DNA from: Serinus canaria
Lineage: Eukaryota; Chordata; Aves; Passeriformes; Fringillidae
Direction: 5' to 3'
Assembly (NCBI RefSeq): GCF_022539315.1
Contig: NC_066314.1
Coordinates: 55,365,180-55,429,179, forward strand
Length of the DNA: 64,000 nucleotides
Shown: positions 48,704 through 61,675 of the stretch, piece by piece
How the letters are laid out: every line of letters starts with the position of its first letter
Numbering within the stretch: the stretch's first letter is position 1
Program-made: the position numbers and the translations under genes
The notes under the pieces: generated by a model
What the model was told of the DNA's origin: nothing
The model's input: only the letters and a program-made list of their open reading frames with translations
The model's database searches: none

Positions 48704-50791
48704 GGTACCAGTCCCAGGCTCTTCTAGCCCAGGATAGCTGTGAGCCTTAAATGCAGGGAGGTTTGACCAACCTCAGGCAGTCCTGGGATGGAGGATGTAT
48801 GGCAGGAATCTGTAGGGAAATGTGCATGGAGTCTGGTGGCAAAAGGAGTAGTACTCCCTCTGCACTGATTTAGGAAGCTCCTTTTCCTTGATGGTGCTCT
48901 TTCTTTCATACAAGGGTGATTGATGTGGGGCTAGTTTGTGAAGAATATCACTGAAACAATATGCCCAAAATGCTCTGTAAGCATTTCTGCACTGAAAAGT
49001 CAATGAACTGGGATCTAGAGGCTGAGTCATGGCAGGGAGAAGGTGGTGGTAAATAAAGTGAACAGATTTCCTAATCTGGTTTAGTTTTTGGAGCCATTGT
49101 GGTGTGAAACTTCAGCATAGGGTTGAAACAAACACCTACCAAGAAGGATGTTTTGGAAACTTCAGTTGCCTAAATTTCAGCAGGTGCCTGTTGAGCTTTG
49201 GATTTATTATATTATTGGGGGAGGGGAAGGGGTTAATGAATTTTTAGATGGCTAATTTTTTTTGGTCAGTTTTCAGCTGTAATTTGACCATCTTATTCTG
49301 TCCTGAGAAATCTCTTGAAAGGTAACTCCCTGACACCTTATTAGAAACAAAATCTAGCGGTATTAAATCTGTTGAAACACTTGAGGGAGATTTTTTTTTT
49401 AAAACATAGCAAAGCAGAGATTTTTCCATATAATCTCTTTAGAAAAAGCTAACTTCCTGAGTTTTTTCCTTAGTTTGTTTTAGCATATATGTATTTGTTT
49501 TAAATTTCAACTGAAAAAAATTACCTGCTTTAAAGCAGGTACCTTGCAAGAATAAATGTGGTTCATACATAAATGTTTGGCAGAGTTATAAGAAATTGAA
49601 GATAGGGTCTGACAGACCCCCTTGAAATTTCAAGACTTTTCTATACATTTAAGATGCTGAGCAAAAGGAATACCCTTACATTACCGTTGGAAGAATTTTT
49701 TTGTTCAGGTGCTGTGAATCACCGGAGTGCTCAAGACTGCTTAATCTTAAGAAACTGTTACCTTTTAAAGTAATTATGTTTAAGTGCTTTATTAAATTGT
49801 AGTTACTGCCTTATTTTATGTTGCAGTGCTGCTTTTCTAAAGCCTATAGAAGGTCACAGTTTTTATTTCAGTGACCTAGGAATTAAAAAAAAATCTGGAT
49901 CAGTCAAAACAGTGATTTAAGACCTTGATCTTGGACATGCTTTAGACCTAAACTTAGTGAAGTTTGTTTGGTGCTGTAGGACCCATAGACAACTTATCAA
50001 ATTCAAGATCATGCTTTCACAGCTACTGACAATGTTTTACAGTACAGCCATCAAAGGATCAGAAATATTAAATAGACAACTTTCAGACTTTTCTGATTCT
50101 TACAGTAATTTGAAGCAGATGAGCTGTTATCTCAGAGAATATAAAAGCCAATTTTCCTTTATTCTCTCAGGTTGAGGTTACTAAGCTTCATACCGTTCTT
50201 CCCATGCCTTAATCTGCATGAACCACTGTCAGTGCTTACATTTAACATTGTGCTTAAAGAGCATAAAAATTTAAATGAGGGGGAGAAAAACCAAGAGCAA
50301 TGCCTAATACCATTTTGGTTATTAGTAATGTTGTTGGAGGGAATGGTGCTGCTGCAGAAGGTGCTTCAGAGAAGGGCAACCTCTGCAGAAATAGCTATTT
50401 GTTGGACATATCATTGCTGAAAATACTACAGGACGGTCCTGCTGTGCACTCTAGTTCCTGCTGTTGTAAGAGGGAAACTGCACTGAAGTGGTTTTGTTCT
50501 GATTTCATTATCTGGAAGCAGAGGTCGCATTCAGAACTTTCATTCTCCCTGTTATAGTGGAAAAAGAGGTTGAAGTAAGTGGGGTGTTTGCTGAATAAGT
50601 AGGCTAGGTAATGCATATCTAAATTGTTTGGCAGCACATGCACAGAAAGAATTCAGTATCTGACTTCATACCTGAGAGATGTCAGTGTCTCTACCAAGCA
50701 GAGCTGTGCCTTTATTCTTTTTGCGCATTTCTGTTTGCAGAACTTTGTTGAGAAAGGATTCCATAAAACCTGTGACTTGGAGACACGCCAG
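48704..50791. other. intron 2, nothing identified
   Basis: No recognisable exon, repeat family or RNA gene. Confidence 0.5.
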
Positions 50792-50839
50792 TGTTTTTCT
50801 CTAACTACAAAGCACCAACTTTGTAGTTAGAGAAAAACA
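50792..50839. repeat. perfect 21-bp inverted repeat (hairpin 1)
   Basis: Arms 50792-50812 and 50819-50839 are perfectly complementary, with a 6-base loop CACCAA. Such a perfect young palindrome is unusual in unique sequence. Confidence 0.97.
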
Positions 50840-50844
50840 AAAAG

Positions 50845-50871
50845 TCTAAATAAAGTCCAACTTTATTTAGA
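50845..50871. repeat. perfect 12-bp inverted repeat (hairpin 2)
   Basis: Arms 50845-50856 (TCTAAATAAAGT) and 50860-50871 (ACTTTATTTAGA) with a 3-base loop CCA, only 5 bases after hairpin 1. Confidence 0.97.
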
Positions 50872-51492
50872 AATTTCCATTTTTCCTAATGGATTCCTAC
50901 CTGTCTAAAGATACATGCAATCAAAGCTCCTCTTTGCATCTCCTCCCCCCCACACACACCACTTTTCTCTTAAAGCAGCCCAATTCTTGCTTGCAAAGTG
51001 GTGGAGTTCACCTGATCTTTAGTGCAGGGTCTTGGTACAGCACCCTCTGCAAAGGCAGGTGCTCTGAACAGTTCGCTCCTGCCCCTGATTTGGGATTTTC
51101 CCCAGGGCTCTGGTGGTGGCTTTGTGTGCATGGGCAAACTGGGGAAAGGCAGCCTCCTTTGGCTGTGCTCCACCAAACCCAAAGCCCTGAAGGAGGCTAA
51201 CTGCATTATTTGACTACTAGAGGGCAGACACAAGTGGAGCCCTCTGGCTTTTGCTTGGCTTGAGTTCCTGAGGAAATTATTTTGATTTTACCTCTATTTA
51301 GATGGGATTGTGCAGAGGTATTGAGAGCCCAAGAAACCAATGAGGGAAGGAGGGCTGCCAGGATTTCTCTGACCTGTGATTGTTTTGCTGTAAGAATGAG
51401 CCAGGGACTGGGTATAAGAGAGGAATAGACAACTTCAGCCTGTTGTCTGGAAATAAAAACCTGAGTACTAAAATGCTTCGGTTGGATATAGT
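50872..51492. other. intron 2, nothing identified
   Basis: Contains a short C-run/(CA)n stretch near 50944-50960. No exon is seen. Confidence 0.5.
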
Positions 51493-51565
51493 CTGTTTCA
51501 TTAGGTATAGAATGTTTCACTTTGTGAGTGTTTTCACCTGTTTCATTAGGTATAGAATGTTTCAC
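51493..51565 (+). repeat. 28-bp direct repeat, 45-bp period
   Basis: The 28-bp sequence starting CTGTTTCATTAGGTATAGAA occurs identically at 51493-51520 and 51538-51565, with 17 bp between. A recent local duplication or slippage product. Confidence 0.95.
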
Positions 51566-54500
51566 ACACAGTTTTGCATTTAAGGAGATTATGACTTCAG
51601 AATGGAAGAACTTTTATAATACAGTTTTCCCAAAAGCTTTAAGAGTGGAAACAACCCCATCAAATTTTTTATAGTATGATTGTTTACTAGGGAGGTACTT
51701 TTTTGTGATACGGGTCAAGTCTAAGTTATTGTCACTTAAATTTTGTATTAACAATCACATCTAGGTGTATATTAAATGTATTTCTCTTCTTGATCCTTCT
51801 GGTACTTTGCATCCTTTCACTGTCTGTTTTGAAATTTTTTTTTAAAAAATCCTTTTCTTGAGGGAAGTGCAAGAACTGCATTATAAGAAAATATCTGTGG
51901 ACTGCATCACATGTGGTCTTACGGAGCAAAACCCAAAAGCTTTGGCTTTTATTCTAAATAGGAAATACACAGAAATCTAACCAGGAAAGCAACAGCAGTA
52001 GCATTAATTTTCTAGAACAGCTTAATGACACATTTTACCTTGAATTAACACAGAAGTTTCCAATGCACATTTCTGAGTTCTTTCACTGCACTTTGCTGCA
52101 CAAAACCAAAAAAGAGTTACTAGAAAAGAGTTACAAGAATACATTCCTGTACTGCTTATGCTGAAAGGCTCTTAGTGATGTCCATGAATATTAATGTTAT
52201 TATTAGGTACTAGTCCTAATTTTGAGCTGTTTTTAAGACAAGTATTCTGGTGGTCTGTATGGAAGGCAAGAGACAGCAGCTGTAGCCTTTTCCACAGCAT
52301 CAGTCTTTATCCTGAGTAGGATAACATGATAAAATTGCCTGAGTTAGCCAGAGTCTGGATTCAAGGGATGGGGGGACATGTTCTGGAAGGACCGGCATGT
52401 TTTCCGTAATGCTGGCATTCGCTGAGGAAAGCCCCAGTGTTTGTAGCTGTGAGAACACCTCAGTGCTCCTGTTTGCACACAGCATTTTTTGTCTGATGGA
52501 AAGGACAGCCTGTTGTCTTTAAAACTGTGATTTATTTAGGTGCTTTGGGAGAGTTCTGAAGAGTCCAGAAGGCAGGTGAAAGTTTTGAGAGTGAATGCAC
52601 TCAGAAGGTCCTTCTGGAGATGGGCTCTGGGATGGCCAGGCAGAGGGGTGTGGGGGGAGGCTCTCATGCCCTCAGGAATACAGCCTTGATTTGCTCACCC
52701 CATTTGGCTTGAACTTGCTAAAATAACTTGATCTTAAAGATTGAACCAAGCATGAAGAATTTCAGTCTTTGAACTGAACAAGCTGTGAAAATGGGAAAAA
52801 TGGGAAATGGAAGATGAGGTGGGAATGCTTTAAGAGTCCATTTATGTAAGTGGTACAAACCATAGTTTACTTCTACCTTTATCTGTCAAGTACACACAAC
52901 ATCTATGCTTAAGGCCATGCCAAGTATGAGCATAACTATCAAAAGTCAGAAATATGCCTCTGGGAAGTTTTGTGCATATTCGTATTATTGATGTTTAGAA
53001 AATTAAGGAAAAAAACATAGTAGGAACAAACTTTATAAAACTGCAGAATTTGTATTTTATATTTTGTTTTTCAAACTATTAACAACATATTGTTCACCTG
53101 AAACCTAGTTTACCAAGAGTTTCTTCTTCAATAAACTTTATGATCAACAAGGAAGTAAAAAAACTTAAGGGAAATAAATACAAGTCTTCTGGTCTGTATT
53201 AGTCACTGACATACTCTTCTATTATAGTATTTAAAGCAGGAGGGAGTGCTTTAAATGCTTCAACCCATTTAACCTTAATTGCTCAGTTTTAATAGACATT
53301 TGCTAACTAAAGGAACCAGATTATAGCTTGAATTAGGCCTTACTAATCTTAATTAAAAGCTCTACTTTATAATCAGAAACAGCCTATGCTTCAAACAGTT
53401 AGCCTTTCTTAAATGGCTTACTTTCAAATACTAAGGCCTTTTGCTAATAATTCTTTAGACTGAATATGGTTAACCATTATTTTCCTTATATTGCACTTAA
53501 TTAAAAATATCTCCTCCATGTGGTTTTGTGCAGTCTGCTGGCTGTAAAATTGTTTGACTGCTGGGGATGGGATTACTTTACTTTTCCTGTGGTAATTTGA
53601 AAACATGGTTCTGCCTTTGTTTTAAAAGTTTTCTGGGGTCACAAGTTACAAGACTTAGATGTGAATCAATAGAAACATTTGCTTCCTGCATTTGTCTGTC
53701 CTCAGGCAAACTCTTGTCAGTCACTTATAACCATTAATAATACACCCTATAATTCTTTTAGTTTAACATTGAAATTCGGCTCAGGCACTTGATTATGATC
53801 TCCGCACTCCTTCAGAGACCTAAATTTCAGAATAAATCAAGTCTGTTGTATTGGGAGGGAGGCTCTGTCTGTTGAGCACTTGGTGTATTACAGAGCTCCA
53901 GTGCTTTTCAGGGCTGTCTGAAGAGGACAGAGGGTGGATTTCATCTTTCCAAAGGTGGATCTCAGTAGTAGAGATCAGCCCATTGAAACCATTTGCTTTA
54001 CTTTCCCTTTATGGTTGAGGGAGAAAAATTTCCTTCATGCAGTTTGCCTTGCATTATTGAAGGCAAAAATAGGTCAGATAAATCATGTCCTGGAAATAAG
54101 AATCTTCTTTCTGACACAGATGTGGGCATCTACAAAGTTGGATGAGGTGTATCAGGGCAGAGAGCCTCTGGCTGTGAGATTCAAATTCCATTGAAATTAT
54201 TGAAGAATATTCTGTACTTGTTCTTTGACTTTAATCAGAACATGGTATTTTTAAGCTGCCATATTATCATTGAATCATTATAAAATTCATCCTCACAGTC
54301 TCAGTTTTATGTTTTTAATTCTTTAATTTATTTTTTTTTTCTTAGTGCATTCCACTCAGGAAGCACTTCTATACTGTGTGATCATACCTTTATTTAATTT
54401 GCTATGCTTTTAATTCAGTGGCTGAATTGCCTACTTGCACAAACTAAACACAAATTAAAAGTCCTTTATATGCTAAGTCTACTAGATCCCTATATTCACT

Positions 54501-57500
54501 TGGGAGAAAATTCCGTAAAAAGTTACTTGTGCCAGTTATGGAGACGGACAGATTTTCTTGAATGTCAGTTTTGTTTGCCTAGTTATCAGATCTTTGGAAA
54601 TCCCCTAAAGCATTTTTCAGAATTTCTCCTTGTTAACCTTCTCCTGTTAAGTTAGTTTCATGTTCTGTGCTGATGGAATATACAAAGATTTTTAAATTAT
54701 ACCTAGTACAGGAAGGCAAAATCAGGACTCTTTATAGTGGATGCAAAGAATCTGGTCCCTACCTATGAGTATTTATATTTTAATATCAAAATTGTGTAAG
54801 CTGGCCAGACCAAGTTTGACTAAAGATCTGTCTGGCTGATGCGCAGTCTCTGACAGTGGCCAACAGTGGATGCTTACAGTAGATTATAAAAATACATGAA
54901 ATGGAAGAATGCAGCTAGAGACTTAAAGACCTTCTGAGCCATAAGTTTCATTCAAATCCCTGTGTTTAATAACATCTTCAGAATAGGAATGGAAAATAAG
55001 TATGTTTTCTTTTCCAGGTGTTCTGCAAAACTCACGGGGTAGACCGGTAATTAGCTGTGCTCAGAATGCTGGCAAAGAATTGTGCAGGAACAGGTACACC
55101 TGTCTCTTTGCAGCCCCCATCTAATGTGGTTTAACAGGAACCTCATGCCATGTTTCCCTACATGGGCAAACCCTACAAACCTGAGTTTTTGGCTTGGCAA
55201 CTAACAGTGTCTTCAGAAGGATGGGCCATCACGGTTTTCTGAAAATGAGACTTCATTAAGGAGAGTCTCAAATCAGTTGTGAAAAATTAATAGATACTTT
55301 CAAAAGCTGGACCTGGATGTTTGACCAAAGATCAAACATCAGATGGCTTCAGATGGCTGCACTTTTTAAATCAGTTCTTGTGGATACAGACCCATTACCC
55401 TATTATTTCATTTTTGAGCCTTTTACTGAGGCTGATGTTCTCTATTATTTATGGGTGGAGTTAAGTAGTCAGGCCTTGCTGCCCTGATTTCAGTGGATAA
55501 CAGAGGATGTTATAATGTGTTCTCTCCTGGACTTCTGTTTATGTATCTTAGAAATACTCTGAATATACACCAGAGACAGTGCTAAAATGGGGATTCTCTG
55601 GAAAGATGGGAAGAAGGAAGAAGTGTGTGGAATTCATGAAGAGCATTTCAAGAAATGACATCTAAATGTCTAGTTTTATGCTGGATATACTGTCCAATTA
55701 AACAAACAAAAAAAAAATTAAACCAAATTGTTAATTGGGTGGTTAATCAAGACTTTAGGCAAGACATTTCTGCATTTTGGTTATCTCTGCATAATAAAAT
55801 AACAGTTGTTGTGAAAGCCATCTCATAAGCAATCAGCTGCATGAGAGTATTGGAAATAGGTCTACAAGACCAAACAATTATTTAGATAACCTTAGCCACC
55901 TTTATATCTCTGCTGTTGGGGAGGAGGTCAGTGCAGTTGTACAGCTTGGCTTTCTGTGGTGCATTCTGTCAAAAGCAGATTATTATTTGAATACTGCACA
56001 GAAGTTGTAGGCATTCTTTGGTTCTCTCTACCTTTCATTCTCCCCAACATAACGAAAAAATAAATTGCTTAGAATTCCCAAAGGAAGATTTCCAGGCTAT
56101 GAATATGAGCACTCTTCAATTTACAGCAAATGCCTGTGTTATTATTCCTGTGTCTGCAGCTTCATCTTTTTTCATTTAATAGTGTTAATGGCAGCTGTGA
56201 GTGCTTTCTAGTACAGGGTATTTGAACAGTGGAGCCAAATTGTCTGATTTCATGGCAAAGCTGTAATTGCATCCATTTGCCCTATCTCCCTTTCTTGTCC
56301 AAACATCAGATGTGAGCACAGCTTATAAATGAAAATATTTGATGATTCACAAGTCAGCAAAGATGTTTTTCAGATTTGAATGTTAAATTTTGTCCTTAGC
56401 ACTTTTCCTAGACTTTCCTCACTACTAAACTGGTGTTTTTACAGCTTGGCCTGGCCTCATCTAACCCTCACTTGCCTCATGTCCAGCCAAGATGAGTGTG
56501 TAACTTCATTAATTCCTGTTCCTGGTATTGCTTTCTTCTCTAGTTGCCAAACAGTCCAGGAGGTGTTTTGAAAGTCTGGAGAGGGTAATGATGATGGAAA
56601 AGCCAGTGGGTTGCCTGCTACTTTTCACTATTTGTATGTTTATGTCCCTGCTGGACAATGGCTGTACATCCTCAGGTCAAAAACTAAAGGCCGCTTACCA
56701 CTCTTTATTAAATTTTCTCTGTGGTTATTTGTCTCTGGTGATAAATAGGGCTCAGGTTCACAAGACTTAATTTCTGCATGGCCTTTTCAAAGACTGAGGA
56801 GAGCCTACATCATAACTGATTAACTCTCTTTTTGGATAAAATTTTAGTACTGTCAGCACATATCAGTAGGGTTGGGTTCTATGTTTCAGGAATAAAAATA
56901 GCTGGAATCAAAAAATTGCATCAATGTGGTATTTGTTTGAAAATAAAACTCCTTTGCATTCATCAACTACAGCAACATCTAGGGCTTCTTGTTGATACTG
57001 GCCAGGTCCATGCTTTCAAAAAAAATGGAAAACATTCAGTCTGTACATCCAAGCAAAACTGCATGGCAGGTACTTTGCACGCTGTGGAGACAGAATTATT
57101 GTTAAGAAGCTGAGAGAGGCTGTGCCAGAATTCTGAGTTGTGCAGCAAAATTGCCAAAATTGCTGTTTTGGCACCTTGAAAATAGCTCCACATTTTGTGA
57201 TTGTACAGTCCTGACGGAGAAAGCTTTAAGAGCTGTGAACTGTTTCAGGCAGTGCTTGTGTGTGCTCACTTTTAGGGTATCATCATTATTGTCACAGGTT
57301 TAGTAAGGTTTAACTTAATGCATGTGAGATGCTAAAACACAAATCTGTAACAAGCCTAAATTTTCATTACAGGAACAAAATGTGACTTGATCATCTTAAA
57401 CTCCTGAATTGTAACAAAATTTGTAGCCTAGTAACTTTTCTACTTTCTAGATGGTGCGCAGAACTGAAAGGTGGTGAACAAAAATGAGTTGAAGCTTTTT

Positions 57501-60500
57501 TGTAAAACATTAAAGATTTTAAAAAAAAGGTATTGTAAATATTTGATTATTTCTGTTCAGTTTAGTCTTCTCCGATCTTTTTGAAGTGAATGTATCACGT
57601 ACATAAATGAGCCATGTAAGTGGCATAATGTGAGGTCATCTCTACTAATTTTACTGTTTGTTTCCTGAAAATACCCAGAGCTCTGCAATAGACTCATGAG
57701 CAAAATTAACACCACTCTCCTGAAAACTTAAACTAAATACAAATCATTCATCTATATCTAGCCTGGAGCACTGAAATATTTTTTTAAGAGATGTCTTAAC
57801 ACCATAGAAAAGAGAAGGAAAATTAGAAATACTCAGTACTATCTCTTGGATAAAAAGCAATGTAATGGGAAATTATTAATATTGGAAATCAGGCAACATG
57901 CTAGTATTAATAGATTACTCTTACCAGAGGTACTTTGGAGTCTTAATTACCATGAACGTAAGGGACTTCTTTTTAGTTGAGTTTTAGTGAATGAGCAATC
58001 CTTTCATTTTTCAGAGCATTTCAGCATTTCACACATTTCAGGTGTGTTTCAACCTTTTTACCATCATGTTCACCTGGCTAGACCAGATAAAAGCTTCTGT
58101 AGTTAGAAAAACTATTTACAGCAAAACCAAATGTAATGATTCTAAACCAAAGAAGGATCTGTGTTTTGACGAATCAAGTTACCACCCAGCCAGCTGCAGT
58201 TTAATGGGTGAGAAATTATGGCCTTTATCCCTGTGAAGGAGTGAGAGTGGCACTCCTTGTGGGCTGCTCTTTACTGTTGTCTGCAAACCAAAATGCTGAG
58301 AGGCCTTCAGATCATCAAGGATGTTGTTGGGGAGTGGTCGGAATTTTTCTGTATTCAGGGAACAGGTGGCTAAATAGGAGGCAGTTGGTTTCTGGGGCCT
58401 CACAAGTATTGGGTCTGGCAGGGAACACAAGTTCATGGTTTCCCTCTGGATCACATTTAGAAGTAGCCACATGACTTCAGTAAATGTTGAACTGAAAGGC
58501 AGTCCTGAACAAGTGATTCCCTCATTGCAGGGCACACCAGCAGTGTAAGGTAGAGCTGCTCTGCTCACAGACAGATTTCTTGTGTGGGACTGTCCTGCCA
58601 GGTTTTGTAGGCTGGCAAAATTAATATCTGATACGCCTCTTGTACAGAGTAGGAAGTTTGACCAAGTGATACAGGATGACAGGAAGCCCTGTGTTCTACA
58701 AATCTTGCATACTATAAGTCACATTCTATTCCCCAAGTGGTTAACCAGCACAGCAGAGTAGTTTTCAGCCAGGAGTCTGCAATAGCCCAATAACTACTGC
58801 TAAAGTACAGGTGGGAAAAATAGTTTGAATAGGTAAACCTGCTGTCAGAAGATGTAAATTTGCTAAAGGAGTGTTTCCACTTCTGCTGTAAAATATAGTA
58901 GTTCCTCATATCCAGGAAGGTTGAAAACCACTGCTCTGCAGCCTCCCATGCTGTTTGTGGTTGGCTTTTTCAGCCTGAAACTGAAGAAGTGTCAGTCTGC
59001 CAGGGACTAAGGAAGCATGTGCTCTATGATCCCAAGAAATCTTCCATTTGGCAGTGCACAATCTGCCATGACTCATTCCTAAATGGGCAAGTAACCTTCT
59101 GTTCCCCTACATGAAGGGCCACATAAAAAAAGTAAATATTCATTCACTGATAGGAAATAAAGAAATTTACTTCAGAATTGAAGGCTGGGATTTTTTTTTC
59201 CCTTTATCAGTGGAAAGACAGACATTTAGAAATGAAATGCAAGTAAGGTTGGAGATAAGCAGTCTGAGAATGAGATACCTGCAGAGTCTAGGGAAAAAAG
59301 TAAGTGAATTATATCTGTATCAATGAGCTAATTTTATTATTTGAAACATTCTTCTCAAAATTGATAGGTGCATATTTGAACTTAAATATCTAGGAACAAC
59401 CTCCTGCCATGACTTACTGAAATAATTATCATTAGGATGAATGCACACCAGCAGTGTCTGTAAGAACACAGGAATACCCTGCCATTAGATGGACAAGAAC
59501 TTCGAAAGTTTGCAGTAGAATCAAACATTTCCCATTATATTAAAAGAGGGAATTGGGGTGCAAAAGGCTGCGATTTAGAAGTGGTGGGAAAAAATGCTGT
59601 CAAATGTCATGTTTCACATTCATAGCAGCTTGTGAACAGGAAACCTCTCTGCTTGAGCTTGTCGGGCATGACAGCTACTAAATAAACATAGACTCTAAAA
59701 CTGTTACGTGCTCGGCGGGTATACATCTTTATTTGGGTATCTCGCTTGAGCTTCAAAGAACTTGCAGCCAATCTGTTTAAATATCAATTAAGACAAATGT
59801 CAAGCTGCTCCAGGCTCTAATCAAGGGTTTAAGATGCTGAATGCAGGACTACAATCATTTTGGTTTTATCTAGGAAAAAAAATCTATTTGCTATAAATGA
59901 AGCTGGAATAAGTTTCCAAATAAGTTTCCATTGTGCTAGTCAAGATGGCAAATGTCACACAGGGGTAATACTCAGATTAAGAGAACATAAAATATTCCCT
60001 AGGGAAAAAACTCTGCTTAATTATTTTTTCCCATAAATGATTCTGGCTCTCCAAAGGTTTCAGGTACCCAAAAGGTACTATAGGTAAAAAGCTCTGTAAA
60101 ACTCCAGTGTTAATGCAGTAGGAAGACTTGGCAATTAAGCAGTCAGAAACTCTTAAGGTGCTAATTGAAGAGTGTTCCATATCACTTGTTTGATCCCTTC
60201 CCCATTCCTGCTGCTGGGGTGTTCTGAATGCCACCATATAGAGTGTTTAGGTGGCTGGCAAGTGACACCAAATGTGTGCAGAGCCTCAGCTTTCAGTTTG
60301 TAAGTTACCTTTTTTTCCAATATTTTTGCATATTTCTTACTTCACTGTACATCGGTGATAACTTTCCAGTGGCAAGATACGTGTGGACTGAGGCAGGAAT
60401 ACCTGCCTTGCACATCAGGCATCCTCAGAGAAGGAATCAAAGGGATAGGTTCTTGTGTCTGTTGTCACTTTGATTGGCATATCAATGTCCAGCCACTAAA

Positions 60501-61651
60501 AACACTCTTTCCACTCTTTGAACTCAGAGTTTAAATAAGGAGGGAAATGCACAGGAAAAAGAACAGTGTGAGGAGGAAGGGAAGGTGAATTTAAGAAAAA
60601 TGAAGGAAGGGACACCGTATTTCTTATTGATGAATGAAGAATGAGCTGGTTATTCACCAAAAATATGAGATATAACCATTCGGCTACTGCAGAAATTTTG
60701 CATTTTCATCATCTATTGACTTGTTTCTTTTACCAGTGAATGAACTGAGTCAGCTGAAGTCAGCTTACAGCACTGGGTGCTTGATACTGTCTAGTCACTT
60801 GTGTCTTTAAATGTGGCTCTTTAATTCTCTTTGTATGATGCACAGTATTTAAAGATCATTAACTAAAATTTGAAAAGTAGCAAGTGTTAAACACACCTAT
60901 ATTTTCTACAGCTGATACTCTCATTTCACTTACTTCATCTCCTCCTTAGAGAAGGACTCATGTTTGAGAGCTGGTTTTCCCCAGCCAGTGAGGGTGATTT
61001 CTGTAAGACCACCTTTACTGTGTGTGACTTCAAAATTTGATTCATGCTTGCTGTGTACACAGTATAATAATAGGAAAAAAATTTACAGACACAGGGCAAA
61101 ATAGGGATCATTAACAGTTGTCTCTGTGCTTTCTTTAAAATGATAAGTTATTAATTGTGGTTAGGGAAAAAATTATGAAACAATATTAAAATAATATTAA
61201 AATTTAAAAAGTCATATATACAAGCAGTGATAAATATGATGATATCTCATCTGTCTTTCAGACATATCCTAAATGGATAAGCAAGAGAGTTCTAAATCTG
61301 AAACTGTTCACACTTGAAAAATGTGTGTGTCATGTTTAACCAGCTGGACATACCTTCACATAGTTTGGTTTGTATTCCATTTCACCCCACTTTTTTCTGA
61401 CAATACTTTAGCAAGAGATAAAGCATGATGAACTTTGTGTTTAGCCATCACAGAAGGAAAGGAAACAAAACTGCTACAGAGTACTTGACCTTTTCTGGAA
61501 ACTAGATGAAATGGCTTCCATAAAAACAGCACAACAATACCACTGATTGTATCCAAATCATGTCAACTAAGCTGGCATGGCCTTTTCATTTTATTGCCAG
61601 TTTAATACTGGGAAATAGGGGCTTGTGACATTTTCAAAGGAAGTTGTAAAA
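51566..61651. other. intron 2, nothing identified
   Basis: About 10 kb of AT-rich sequence. Frames up to 129 codons (58179-58568 minus) have no recognisable family. A 9-bp inverted repeat at 55316-55340 is the only small structure noted. Confidence 0.45.
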
Positions 61652-61675
61652 TTTTTTTTTTTTTTTTTTTTTTTT
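61652..61675 (+). repeat. T24 homopolymer
   Basis: Twenty-four consecutive T. No adjoining retrocopy recognised. Confidence 0.9.

Noticed and set aside
55316..55340. 9-bp inverted repeat with a 7-base loop
   Set aside because: Short enough to be expected by chance in 64 kb.
56491..56560. DECV-like start that resembles an EGF exon (exon 3 candidate)
   Set aside because: Only one cysteine follows within the needed spacing, there is no EGF cysteine pattern and the phase-1 acceptor is poor.
60626..60650. ATTGATGAATG sequence resembling the start of SCUBE1 exon 3
   Set aside because: The frame runs into TGA at once where a cysteine codon is required.
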